19,968 bases of DNA from an archaeon (GCA_029557995.1 JAKQHQ010000015.1:1-19968); one strand, 5' to 3'; counted from the stretch's first letter, positions 7,769-15,016 are shown. Numbers and translations are program-made. The notes: generated from the letters alone by a model not told the origin.

Positions 7769-7897
7769 ATGTATTATTGTGGGAAATGCAATGAGGTTTA
7801 TGATACATTGCCTGAGAGCAAGAAATGCAAGAATTGTTCTGGGAGAGTGTTTTACAAGAAAAGGCAGCCTATAGTCAAGAAGGTAAAGGCAAACTAG
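7769..7897 (+). CDS. rpoP: DNA-directed RNA polymerase subunit P (Rpo12)
   Basis: This 42-residue gene encodes the small zinc-binding RNA polymerase subunit equivalent to eukaryotic Rpb12. It reads MYYCGKCNEVYDTL and continues with a second cysteine pair (KKCKNCSGRVFYKKR), so the zinc ligands are C4, C7, C20 and C23; the basic C-terminus (KKVKAN) is typical. GGTGA at 7758-7762 lies 6 nt before the ATG. It is placed between rpl37Ae and the Brix gene, a conserved archaeal position. Its existence means the longer upstream start of the next reading frame cannot be right. Confidence 0.93.
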   Translation: MYYCGKCNEVYDTLPESKKCKNCSGRVFYKKRQPIVKKVKAN

Positions 7898-7899
7898 CT

Positions 7900-8349
7900 A
7901 TGTTCATAACTACAAGCAGGAATGCTGGGCTTTTGCAGAAAAGGGTTTGCAAGCTTTTCGGAGTTTTGTTTTGTGATGTAAGGCACATCCCGAGGGGTGA
8001 CACAGCATTCAAAAAGCTTTTTGATGATTCAAAATATCTCGGCTACAAGCAGTTCCTTATTGTCTCCAAAGAGAAGAACGAGATTGTCTTGGAGGTTTAT
8101 TGCCTTTGGGACTGTGGATATATTTTGGATGGCTCATACAAGCTTAAGGACTTGTCCCTAAGACAGAGGGTATCTTTAGCAAGATTAAGGAAACTGCCTG
8201 CCTCAGAAAAGCCAGAATTAAAGGAATTGCTTTCTGGCGCCACAGAAAACACAGATAGGGCTCTAACAATCAAAACTACAGGAAACAAAAGAGTTTTCTT
8301 GTTTGAAGGGCAACTAACTGGCATTTCGTTTAATCTGGAAAAAATGTGA
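7900..8349 (+). CDS. archaeal Brix-domain ribosome biogenesis protein
   Basis: The 149-residue product resembles the archaeal single-domain Brix/Imp4 family, related to eukaryotic factors that bind rRNA during ribosome assembly. The opening FITTSRNAGLLQKRVCKLFG matches the family ITTSR start, followed by an RGDTAFKKLFDDSKYLGYKQFLIVS segment equivalent to the NRGK...L block. The reading frame extends upstream to 7825, but that would overlap rpoP by 73 nt, so ATG 7900, 3 nt after the rpoP stop, is the better start. It lies between rpoP and pcc1, which supports the call. The sequence is divergent in its second half. Confidence 0.85.
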   Translation: MFITTSRNAGLLQKRVCKLFGVLFCDVRHIPRGDTAFKKLFDDSKYLGYKQFLIVSKEKNEIVLEVYCLWDCGYILDGSYKLKDLSLRQRVSLARLRKLPASEKPELKELLSGATENTDRALTIKTTGNKRVFLFEGQLTGISFNLEKM

Positions 8350-8355
8350 GAGCAA

Positions 8356-8601
8356 ATGATTGGTAAAATACTCTCAAGCAAGCTTGTAATAGAAAGCAAA
8401 GATCCAAGAAAATTAAAACAGCTTTTGGAGCTTGAGACAGAGAGGAGAAAGTTTGACAGATCTGAATCCAAGCTTAAGGTTTCAGGAAAGCAATTGACAA
8501 TAGAAATCAATTGCAAGGATATAACAGCCTACAAGGCGACTATAAATCAGTACATTAATCTTTTGGAGTTGATTAAAAAGATTTACGAGGTGGAATTATG
8601 A
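8356..8601 (+). CDS. pcc1: KEOPS complex subunit Pcc1
   Basis: The 81-residue product is the dimerising Pcc1 subunit of KEOPS, which works with Kae1 to make the t6A modification at position 37 of ANN-decoding tRNAs. The family pattern is visible: short N-terminal strands, RSESKLKVSGKQLTIEINCKD, then AYKATINQYINLLELIKKI, equivalent to the A-D-x-xALRAslNsylr block. The ATG follows GTGAGAGCAA. It overlaps prefoldin beta by 4 nt, a pairing common in archaeal genomes. The usual ALRAS motif is weak (AYKAT), so part of the support is positional. Confidence 0.85.
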   Translation: MIGKILSSKLVIESKDPRKLKQLLELETERRKFDRSESKLKVSGKQLTIEINCKDITAYKATINQYINLLELIKKIYEVEL

Positions 8602-8945
8602 GTGAAAACAAGGAAAATACTGCAAACATGTACAGGCAACAGCTTATGTACCTTACCCAGCAAAAACAGCAAGTCCAGTTCCAGATAAACATTCTGGACA
8701 ACACGCTTAAAGAGCTGGAGAAGACAAAGGAGGAAAAGGTGTATAAGGGCGTTGGTAACGTGTTCATTTACTCAGACAAGCAAGATGTGATAAAAGAAAC
8801 CAAAGACCTTAAAGACACCCTTGACTTGAGGCTGAAAAACATCCAGAAGCAGGAAGATGTGATCTTAAAAAAGATAAATGCATCCTCGCCTAAGCAAAAG
8901 GGCAAGGATGAAGAAGAAAACGAGGAGCTTGAAGGCGTGCAATAG
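8598..8945 (+). CDS. pfdB: prefoldin beta subunit
   Basis: The 115-residue product is the beta subunit of the archaeal prefoldin hexamer, a jellyfish-shaped holdase that passes unfolded proteins to the thermosome. It shows N-terminal coiled coil (about 5-45; rich in Q/K, LTQQKQQVQFQINILDNTL), the hairpin region VYKGVGNVFIYSDKQDVIKE, and a second coiled coil (about 65-95), followed by an acidic tail. This order and length are standard. It is the last gene of the superoperon; transcription from here converges on the DUF1699-like gene. The 91-nt gap after it has no clear gene. Confidence 0.93.
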   Translation: MSENKENTANMYRQQLMYLTQQKQQVQFQINILDNTLKELEKTKEEKVYKGVGNVFIYSDKQDVIKETKDLKDTLDLRLKNIQKQEDVILKKINASSPKQKGKDEEENEELEGVQ

Positions 8946-9036
8946 GCATTGCTTTCTTTTCAAAGATACGCACTAATTCTTGGACAATCGCACAGTTATT
9001 CTCCCTGTCGCCACTTCCAACCACTCAAAAGCAAAT

Positions 9037-9453
9037 CTACTTAAGGTAAACAATCTTGTTTCCATCCTTTATTTTTCTTCGTTTTGAGTATTTGATAAGA
9101 TAATGTATCTTGCTTTTTGGTATGCCAAGCCGTTTTTCTAAATCCCTGTAACTGTAGTCCTTGTATTGTGCAAGTATCTTTTGTAGTTTTTCCATCTTAA
9201 TCTCAATTGGCCTGCCTTGCTCTTTCCTTATGGCTACCGCAAGCCCTTTTTTCTTTATATATTCCTTTAGCGCCTTGCTCATCCTCTCGCTTGTTGAGCT
9301 AGAAACAGTTATTGTCTTGAGTCTTTGGCACCTTGATAGTATCTTATAAAGATTCTTCTTTGAGAAAGCCCTAGTTATATGTAGCTCTTCGCAGTTTTGG
9401 TTAATCTGCGAGATTTTTGAAAAATCCGAAATGCTATCCTTAATTACATACAT
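9037..9453 (-). CDS. DUF1699-like protein with C-terminal HTH
   Basis: The 138-residue product has no known activity. Residues about 1-85 resemble the archaeal DUF1699 family: ENLHI-type strand (EELHITRAFS), a helix ending CQRLKTITV, SSSTSERMSKALKEYIKKKGLAV, then GRPIEIKMEKL. Residues about 95-138 (YSYRDLEKRLGIPKSKIHYLIKYSKRRKI) look like a helix-turn-helix, suggesting a DNA-binding regulator. It lies alone on the minus strand after galE. A TATA-like AT-rich block (about 9487-9505) sits at the right distance for its own promoter. The family match comes from remembered patterns and the HTH call from residue spacing, so both are moderate. Confidence 0.7.
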   Translation of the reverse strand: MYVIKDSISDFSKISQINQNCEELHITRAFSKKNLYKILSRCQRLKTITVSSSTSERMSKALKEYIKKKGLAVAIRKEQGRPIEIKMEKLQKILAQYKDYSYRDLEKRLGIPKSKIHYLIKYSKRRKIKDGNKIVYLK

Positions 9454-9514
9454 ATTAATGTTCTCTTTTTATTGTCCAAGATTTAATAATATATATTACA
9501 TATATGTTTTTAAA

Positions 9515-10492
9515 TCAAACTTTGTCCTTTGTTTTTAGCCAATCCCATGCAGTCTGGATTATATTTTCTATACTTGAGTTTTCTGGTGTCCACCTAAGCT
9601 CAGTTGTTATGCTTGTGATGTCAGCAAGAAGCACGGATGGGTCGCCCTCCCTTCTTTTTTCATAACTAATTCTTGCTTTCTTGTTAGTAACCTTTTCAGC
9701 AATAGATATTATCTCCTTTATTGAAAACCCAACGCCACTGCCCACATTATAAGCTCGTGACTGTCCACCAGAAGCTAGATGCTTGACTGCAAGTATGTGC
9801 GCGTTTGCTAAGTCAGTTACATGCACATAGTCCCTTATACATGTGCCATCCTTTGTATTGTAGTCATTTCCAAAAACTTTTATCTCCTTATCCTTGCAAA
9901 GCGCATTCAAGACAATAGGTATCAAATGCGTTTCAGGGCTGTGTCTTTCACCTATAAGCCCACTTTTGTCAGCGCCTGCAGCATTGAAATACCTGAGTGC
10001 AACATACCTTATCCCATAGGCCTTTTCAAAATACCCAAGCATCCTCTCAATTGCATATTTTGTCTCACCATAAGGGTTGATTGGATTTAGTAAGGCATCC
10101 TCTTTAATAGGTATCTCTCTTGGGCAGCCATAGACAGCAGCGCTTGAGGAAAACACTATGTTTTTAACATTGCAGGCAACCATGCAATTTAATAGGTTCA
10201 AGGTATTGCACACATTGTTTTCGTAATATCTCTCTGGATGCGCAACCGACTCCCCAACCTCTATATAGCCAGCAAAGTGAATAACTGTTTCTATCTTTCC
10301 ATCCCTTATAGTTTTTTCAAGTAATGCATAATCTGAAAGGTCTCCAACCACACATTTCACGTTTTTTATAAGCCCATTAAATTCTGGCTCTTTCCTGTCG
10401 TAGAGCATTGGGTTGTAGCCACATGTCAGTAATTCCTTGACAGTATGGCTTCCAATATATCCAGAGCCACCACACACAAGCACATTTTTCAT
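9515..10492 (-). CDS. galE: UDP-glucose 4-epimerase (GalE-like SDR)
   Basis: This 325-residue extended short-chain dehydrogenase interconverts UDP-glucose and UDP-galactose (or the N-acetyl forms) for glycan synthesis. Visible motifs are the NAD-binding GGSGYIG (8-14), DLSDYALLE, HFAGYIEVGESV, the catalytic SSSAAVYG (Ser117), Tyr141 and Lys145 in YGETK, and RYFNAAGAD, which is typical of GalE. Length is normal. AAGGT lies 5-9 nt before the ATG. It diverges from a MurG-like glycosyltransferase across a 71-nt gap, consistent with a shared role in cell-surface sugars. Related epimerases cannot be excluded, but the GalE pattern is good. Confidence 0.93.
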   Translation of the reverse strand: MKNVLVCGGSGYIGSHTVKELLTCGYNPMLYDRKEPEFNGLIKNVKCVVGDLSDYALLEKTIRDGKIETVIHFAGYIEVGESVAHPERYYENNVCNTLNLLNCMVACNVKNIVFSSSAAVYGCPREIPIKEDALLNPINPYGETKYAIERMLGYFEKAYGIRYVALRYFNAAGADKSGLIGERHSPETHLIPIVLNALCKDKEIKVFGNDYNTKDGTCIRDYVHVTDLANAHILAVKHLASGGQSRAYNVGSGVGFSIKEIISIAEKVTNKKARISYEKRREGDPSVLLADITSITTELRWTPENSSIENIIQTAWDWLKTKDKV

Positions 10493-10527
10493 AATTACCT
10501 TCTCCCAACTATAATAGTTTATTACAG

Positions 10528-10545
10528 AAAATAATTTAAATAAAC
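10528..10545. promoter_or_regulatory. divergent TATA region between galE and the glycosyltransferase gene
   Basis: The 71-nt gap holds one AT-rich core. On the + strand TTTAAATA at 10535-10542 is centred about 25 nt before the glycosyltransferase ATG (10564), which has no ribosome binding site, so that mRNA is probably leaderless. On the - strand the same block reads TATTTAAATTATT and would start galE transcription near 10510, leaving a short leader with AAGGT. The nearly symmetric element may therefore serve both genes. Confidence 0.55.
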
Positions 10546-10563
10546 CATCTACCTATTATATAT

Positions 10564-11673
10564 ATGCAAAACATATTGTTTGTGATTTCTGCGATGGGGC
10601 TTGGGCATGTGACAAGGTCCCTTTCCTTGATAAGACATTATCTTAAGGGTAACAAGGTTATTGTGCTGTCTGAGCTAAATGTCCTAAACTTTTTAAAGGC
10701 TGAGTTTCCTGACTGCAAGAACCTAAAGCTCCTAGAACTGGCAAGCTATCCAGCACTTGAGAGAGGCAAAAGCAATTTGGAGTATGCAGTCAATCTGGTA
10801 AGGGATGGGCTAAGGATGCCAAAACTCATAAGCGAGGAGAACAAGGCAATAAATAAGATAATTAAGGATAACAAGATTGACTTTATAATTTCTGATGGGG
10901 TTTACGGCGCCTATTCCACGCAAATACCTTGCTTTTTGCTTACGCACCAGATCGCCTTCCAGCTTGGTGACTACCTGAATCTTTTCGGTAAGCTAGGCAC
11001 TGCCTACAACCAAAGGATCTTTAAGAAATTCACAAAGGTATTTGTTCTGGATTTTGAGGAACAAGACAGCATAGCTGGCAAGCTGGCGCACAATAGCCAT
11101 TCCAAAAGCAGAAAGTTTTTGCATGTTGGGATATTGTCGCAATACAAGAAAACAAAGACAAAGCAAGATATTGATTATTTGGTTATCATCAGTGGGTTTC
11201 TTCTTGAGCACAAGACAGATTTCTATAAGCGTATCATCAAGGCACTAAAGAATAAGCCAGGAAAGAAGGTTGTGATACTTGGTGATTACCTCAAAGATTA
11301 TCACAAGACACTTACTGGGGATATTGAGGTGTATTCCTCGTTTAAGGGGCTTGACAAGAACGAGCTTTTCAACCGCTCAAAATACATAATCTCCAGGACT
11401 GGCTACACAACCATTATGGACTTGGTTGAGCTTGAAAAGCCAGCGACACTTATCCCAACGCCAAACCAGTCCGAGCAGGTCTATTTAGCAGGCTATCTTA
11501 AAAAAAAGGGCTATTTCAATATCATAATGTCCCAGAAATTAATCACAAATGATAACATAGTTGGAGACAACAGAGAATATATCCAAAAGTTTACAAAGCT
11601 TCCAAAGACAAAGGACACTGTAAAGAAGCTCACCTCTGCAATAGAGAAATACACAAGAGGTCTGGAAAGATGA
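10564..11673 (+). CDS. MurG-like (GT28/GT-B fold) glycosyltransferase
   Basis: The 369-residue product has the two-domain GT-B layout. The N-terminal acceptor side begins ILFVISAMGLGHVTRS (GLGH at 12-15) and the C-terminal nucleotide-sugar side carries SRTGYTTIMDLVELEKPA (from Ser277) and LIPTPNQSEQ, like the UDP-sugar-binding region of MurG. It likely transfers a sugar from a nucleotide donor to a membrane or surface glycan; donor and acceptor are unknown. No membrane segment is evident. It overlaps the following kinase-like gene by 4 nt and faces galE, suggesting a small glycan cluster. The start has no ribosome binding site and fits leaderless translation. Confidence 0.85.
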   Translation: MQNILFVISAMGLGHVTRSLSLIRHYLKGNKVIVLSELNVLNFLKAEFPDCKNLKLLELASYPALERGKSNLEYAVNLVRDGLRMPKLISEENKAINKIIKDNKIDFIISDGVYGAYSTQIPCFLLTHQIAFQLGDYLNLFGKLGTAYNQRIFKKFTKVFVLDFEEQDSIAGKLAHNSHSKSRKFLHVGILSQYKKTKTKQDIDYLVIISGFLLEHKTDFYKRIIKALKNKPGKKVVILGDYLKDYHKTLTGDIEVYSSFKGLDKNELFNRSKYIISRTGYTTIMDLVELEKPATLIPTPNQSEQVYLAGYLKKKGYFNIIMSQKLITNDNIVGDNREYIQKFTKLPKTKDTVKKLTSAIEKYTRGLER

Positions 11674-12257
11674 TAATATTGATTTGCGGTTTTTCAGCAT
11701 CAGGCAAAAGCTACTTAGTCAATTCAGTTGCTAAAGAGCTTGGCTATAAGCCAGTACACACCTCAGACATCCTTAGACAGCTTGCCTGTGGAGTTCCTGA
11801 AAGCAAGATACTGCTGGCTAACACAAGGATGAACACAGGCTGGTATGAGTTTTCAGGGCTAGACAAGAGACGGCAGAAAAGTAAAGCACTTGACAAAAGG
11901 CTTGATAACTATCTAATCAGGCTTGTAGAGACTAGGGATAATCTTGTGCTTGACTCTTGGACCCTTCCATATCTAGTCAAAGGCAATAAAAACATACTCA
12001 AGATATGGCTTTCTGCGACAGCAAAGGAAAGGGCAAAGAGAATGGCTTTGCGGGACAGCATAAGCTATAGCAAGGCCTATAAAATACTAAGGGAAAAAGA
12101 CGAGTTTTCCAAAGCGCTTTTCCATAACCTCTATGGGTTTACCTTAGGAAAAGACAAGAAAATCTTTGACTTAGTGCTTGACACAAACAAGCTTTCAATA
12201 AAAGAGGTTGAAGTCAAGACAGTAAGGTTTCTTAAAGCAAAGCTAAAGCTTAGATGA
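11670..12257 (+). CDS. cytidylate-kinase-like P-loop NTPase
   Basis: The 195-residue product has a Walker A loop GFSASGKS at 7-14 and the layout of archaeal cytidylate kinases: a substrate region after the first helix (HTSDILRQLA), LVLDSWTLPYLV as the second strand region, KIWLSATAKERAKRMALRD with LID arginines, then a REKDEF helix and FDLVLDTNKLSIKEV at the end. It could phosphorylate CMP or another small substrate. It overlaps the glycosyltransferase gene by 4 nt (ATGATAA), so a role in activating a sugar or nucleotide for glycan synthesis is possible. The insertion ANTRMNTGWYEFSGLDKRRQ is unlike true CMP kinases as I know them, so the substrate is open. Its 3' end lies inside a tandem duplication. 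Confidence 0.75.
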   Translation: MIILICGFSASGKSYLVNSVAKELGYKPVHTSDILRQLACGVPESKILLANTRMNTGWYEFSGLDKRRQKSKALDKRLDNYLIRLVETRDNLVLDSWTLPYLVKGNKNILKIWLSATAKERAKRMALRDSISYSKAYKILREKDEFSKALFHNLYGFTLGKDKKIFDLVLDTNKLSIKEVEVKTVRFLKAKLKLR

Positions 12258-12351
12258 TTCTTTTTTTAAGTTCTTCAACACAAGCCGTTAAGGTTTCTTA
12301 AAACAAAGCTAAAGCTTAGATGATTCTTTTTTTAAGTTCTTCAACACAAGC
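12223..12351. repeat. 66-bp tandem duplication across convergent gene ends
   Basis: A 63-bp sequence beginning TAAGGTTTCTTAAA at 12223 recurs from 12289 with one mismatch (G to A), giving an offset of 66 bp. Copy 1 holds the kinase stop (TGA 12255-12257) and copy 2 holds the PHP-gene stop on the minus strand (TTA 12316-12318). Each copy also keeps a dead copy of the other gene's last codons. Before the duplication the two convergent genes would have overlapped by 8 nt. The near identity shows it is recent or kept similar by recombination. Confidence 0.95.
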
Positions 12352-13170
12352 ATATGGCACAGTAAAATCCCCTATCTTGTTTTCCGGAAGGATATCTAGG
12401 GAATGGAAATCCGAGCCACCACACTCTATAAGCCCTTCTTCTTTTGCAAAGCCACTAACCTGCCTGATTAGCTTTTCATCATCTTTTTTGTGTGGACCAG
12501 TTGTCTCAACTCCGCTTAATCCGCGCCCCTTTAGCTTAGCAAGATACATTTCTAAATTATCTTTTTGGTCTTGTGCAAGAAGCCAGGGATGCGGGAGCAC
12601 TGCAACACCATGTGCATTTGTTATCTCAGAGATAACTTTCTTTGTTGATGCCCTTTTCGGTTTGTAGTTTATTTTTATTTTTTTTATGATACTAGAGAAC
12701 GCATCAAATATAGTTTTTGAGTAGCCAAGTCTTACAAGTTCTACAGCTAGATGGGTTGGCATAAGGTTTTGCGTTGGTCCTGTGTGTTTTAGCACATCAT
12801 CAACAGATAGCTTATAGCCATTATCCATAAGCCAATATATCTTTTGCATCACAATATCATTTATTGACTGCCTGTTGCTATCCAGTATCCTAAGCAAGGG
12901 TTCATAGCTTGGTTCAAAGAAATAGGCAAGTAGTTCTGTTGCCTCACAATTGATTTCTGCTCCGCAAATCAGTTCAATACCTTGCTTTTCTGCAACCGTT
13001 CTTGCTAGTTCTACCCCATCAACACAGTTGTGATCAGTTATTGAGATTGCAGTCACCCCAAAAGCCTTAGAGAGCTGGATAATGTGCTCTGGACCGTAAA
13101 AGCCATCAGAGAAATATGTATGGGTATGTAAATCGCATTTACAGGCGCTATTGCATTGTCTTTGTTGCAA
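12316..13170 (-). CDS. PHP-domain phosphoesterase
   Basis: The 284-residue product has the metal-binding motifs of the PHP superfamily in order: DLHTHTYFSDG near residues 13-23, SITDHNCVDG, GAEINC, VAVLPHPWLL and ECGGSDFHSL. These supply His/Asp ligands for a multi-metal phosphoesterase centre. Similar stand-alone proteins hydrolyse nucleoside 3',5'-bisphosphate or small 5' oligonucleotides, or histidinol phosphate; I cannot tell which applies. No ATG exists near the N-terminus. The likely start is TTG at 13170, inside the histone gene's last codons, with AGGAGAGG about 9 nt upstream within histone coding sequence. It is therefore the second gene of a histone-PHP pair, and its last codons lie in a tandem duplication. 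Confidence 0.85.
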   Translation of the reverse strand: MQQRQCNSACKCDLHTHTYFSDGFYGPEHIIQLSKAFGVTAISITDHNCVDGVELARTVAEKQGIELICGAEINCEATELLAYFFEPSYEPLLRILDSNRQSINDIVMQKIYWLMDNGYKLSVDDVLKHTGPTQNLMPTHLAVELVRLGYSKTIFDAFSSIIKKIKINYKPKRASTKKVISEITNAHGVAVLPHPWLLAQDQKDNLEMYLAKLKGRGLSGVETTGPHKKDDEKLIRQVSGFAKEEGLIECGGSDFHSLDILPENKIGDFTVPYACVEELKKRII

Positions 13171-13357
13171 GTTTTATGTCCTCTCCTATCACTGTCTTTC
13201 TTTTTGCATGCTTAGCAAGCTCAATAGCCTGTTTGGAAATATCTATAGCAACTTCGCTAAGAATCCTACTTAGCTCTTCGCAGGCATCTTCTGAAACCCT
13301 TTCAGCCCCAGCTTTCCTTATAAGCCTGTCTATTGCAGCAATCGGTAAATCTGCCAT
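13148..13357 (-). CDS. archaeal histone
   Basis: The 69-residue protein is a tail-less histone fold that dimerises and wraps DNA into archaeal nucleosome-like fibres. It opens with LPIAAIDRLIRKAGAERVS (helix 1 and loop), has a long central helix (about 23-50; ending ELAKHAKRKTV), and ends with EDIKLATKTM, closely matching HMf-type histones. Length is standard. AAGGGGGTT lies a few nt before the ATG. A minus-strand TATA element (TTATAAAA, 13397-13404) gives a short leader. The PHP gene starts within its last codons, so both share an mRNA. Confidence 0.95.
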   Translation of the reverse strand: MADLPIAAIDRLIRKAGAERVSEDACEELSRILSEVAIDISKQAIELAKHAKRKTVIGEDIKLATKTMQ

Positions 13358-13396
13358 AAAATAACCCCCTTATCGCATTTAGATAAATTATAACGC

Positions 13397-13436
13397 TTTT
13401 TATAATATGGATAGTGCTTCAAAACCTTTTTAAATA
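13397..13436. promoter_or_regulatory. divergent promoters for histone (-) and winged-helix gene (+)
   Basis: In the 111-nt gap the minus strand carries TTATAAAA (13397-13404), about 26 nt from a start site near 13374 for the histone mRNA. The plus strand carries TTTAAATA (13429-13436), which would start transcription near 13459, about 10 nt before the ATG at 13469 and next to GGGAGATG. Both are predictions from spacing. Confidence 0.5.
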
Positions 13437-13468
13437 AAACCTAAAATATATATATAAGAGGGAGATGC

Positions 13469-14341
13469 ATGACCCTACTTGATTCTATTCTTTTGCAGAT
13501 AAGTCAGAAGAACACAACATTCAACGAGCTATTGACAAGGCTTATTCCAAACTATTCAAGTACAGAGTCAGCGAGGGCTGCGCTTTCAAGGGTTATCAAG
13601 AACCTTATGTCTTTTGAATACATAAAAAAGACAGAGGACTTTTATGAGATAACAGAAAAAGGTAGAAAATTTGTTGAATCAAAGCTTCAGAACAAGATGC
13701 TTAGCAACATCAACAGCATTAACGACCTTTTACAGAGATCGCAACCAGCAAAGTCTTTGCAATACCTTGATGATGTTGTTAAAAACCTCCAGATATTCCT
13801 TGAAAGATCTAAAGAGGACCCAACGCTTCTAAAGATAGGGAAGACAAGCGCAACTTTTTACATATCTGACTTGGAGCAGTTAAAAGAGATTGTGGAAAAG
13901 AGATTAAGCAATTTCCAGAACGCTTTGGAAAGGCAGATTAATTCATTAAAGGAGCTTAACTTTGAGGACCAGTTTGTTGTTAATCTTGATGAAAGCACCT
14001 TTGAGCTTATAAGAGAGCAATGTGAAATTAATAGTGTTTCTGAGCTTGTGATTGATTGCGATAAGACAGACATAAACTCAGGTATGCTTTTTGAGATGCA
14101 CTCTGAGTTTACAAAAAAGCCGGACAATGTATTCACACTTAAGTTATCTGATATTGAAATCCTTAAAAAATTGCTTTTATCAAAGCTGGACATCATTATG
14201 CAGACCAAGTTCAAGGTATATATCAAGGAGATGGTTGTCTACCTAAGGGTTGGTAGGTTATATTTTACAGGGCCTTACAGCCAGATAGCAAACATAAGGG
14301 AAAGCTATGCAAGAAAGACACAGATAGGAAAAGGGGTTTGA
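13469..14341 (+). CDS. winged-helix-like protein with long helical C-terminal part
   Basis: I do not recognise the family of this 290-residue protein. Residues about 1-75 look like a winged helix-turn-helix: helices around LLDSILLQI and ESARAALSRVIKNLMSFEYI, then a wing and YEITEKGRKFVESKL, the common EKG-type end of archaeal winged-helix regulators. Residues about 80-160 are helical with coiled-coil character, and 165-290 are alternating strands and helices without a known motif. No membrane segment is seen. The ATG follows GGGAGATG closely. The stop is 6 nt before the UPF0173 hydrolase start, so the two form an operon. A regulator or adaptor role is a guess from the N-terminus only. Confidence 0.75.
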   Translation: MTLLDSILLQISQKNTTFNELLTRLIPNYSSTESARAALSRVIKNLMSFEYIKKTEDFYEITEKGRKFVESKLQNKMLSNINSINDLLQRSQPAKSLQYLDDVVKNLQIFLERSKEDPTLLKIGKTSATFYISDLEQLKEIVEKRLSNFQNALERQINSLKELNFEDQFVVNLDESTFELIREQCEINSVSELVIDCDKTDINSGMLFEMHSEFTKKPDNVFTLKLSDIEILKKLLLSKLDIIMQTKFKVYIKEMVVYLRVGRLYFTGPYSQIANIRESYARKTQIGKGV

Positions 14342-14347
14342 TAAGGT

Positions 14348-15007
14348 ATGAAGATAACTTATATAGGGCATTCTTGTTTTGTCATGGAGATGTCAGGCAC
14401 AAGGATTCTGACTGACCCGTTTATCTCCAAAAATCCATTGGCAGAGGCAAGGGTTGCTGATTTTTCCCCAGACCTAATACTTGTGAGCCATGACCATTTT
14501 GATCATGTGGGGGATGCGGAGGCAATAGCAAAGGCAAATGCCTGTGAAGTGCTTTGCGAGAAAGGGCTAGCGCAAAGGCTAAGGAGCAGAGGCGTAGATG
14601 TGATATCAGGGAGTGTGGGGGACAGCGTGGCTCTTAAGGGTTTAGAGATTAATTTTGTAAAGGCAGTGCATTCTTCAGACAGCGGGGTTGCTGTTGGGTT
14701 TGTCATAAAAACAAAAGAGCACACTTTGTATTTTGCTGGGGACACAGATATTTTTGATAGCTCCAAGATTGCAGAGAAATACATGCCAGATATAGCAATC
14801 CTGCCGATAGGCGGTGTTTACACAATTGATCCTGCTGGCGCTCTTGAGTTTTTGAGGTGCCTAAAGCCAAAGATAGTTATTCCAATGCATTACAGGACAT
14901 TTGAGAACCTTTACGGAACTCCACAGGAGCTTGAGAAATTGATTTCCAAAGAGAAATTGGATATTAGGCAAATTACATTAAACATTAATCAAACCATAGA
15001 AATATAA
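14348..15007 (+). CDS. UPF0173 metal-dependent hydrolase (MBL fold)
   Basis: The 219-residue product is a metallo-beta-lactamase-fold hydrolase of the UPF0173 type. It opens with MKITYIGHSCFVMEMSG and has the metal motif HDHFDH at 48-53, a further His at 108 (AVHSS), GDTDIF with Asp132, and PMHYRTF with His181, so a full two-metal site is present. The physiological substrate of this family is not established as far as I know. It follows the winged-helix gene by 6 nt with AAGGT directly before the ATG and GGGGTTTGAT further up. tRNA-Gly follows 9 nt after its stop. Confidence 0.9.
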   Translation: MKITYIGHSCFVMEMSGTRILTDPFISKNPLAEARVADFSPDLILVSHDHFDHVGDAEAIAKANACEVLCEKGLAQRLRSRGVDVISGSVGDSVALKGLEINFVKAVHSSDSGVAVGFVIKTKEHTLYFAGDTDIFDSSKIAEKYMPDIAILPIGGVYTIDPAGALEFLRCLKPKIVIPMHYRTFENLYGTPQELEKLISKEKLDIRQITLNINQTIEI

Positions 15008-15016
15008 GGCGATCGT

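Noticed and set aside
7825..7899. Longer start for the Brix-domain gene
   Set aside because: It would overlap the well-supported rpoP gene by 73 nt, and the family signature begins right at ATG 7900.
8925..9024. Minus-strand frame (GTG start near 9021, reading VVGSGDRENNCAIVQELVRI) as a gene or remnant
   Set aside because: It looks protein-like for about 25 codons, but half of it is antisense to prefoldin beta, no ribosome binding site is seen and I recognise no family.
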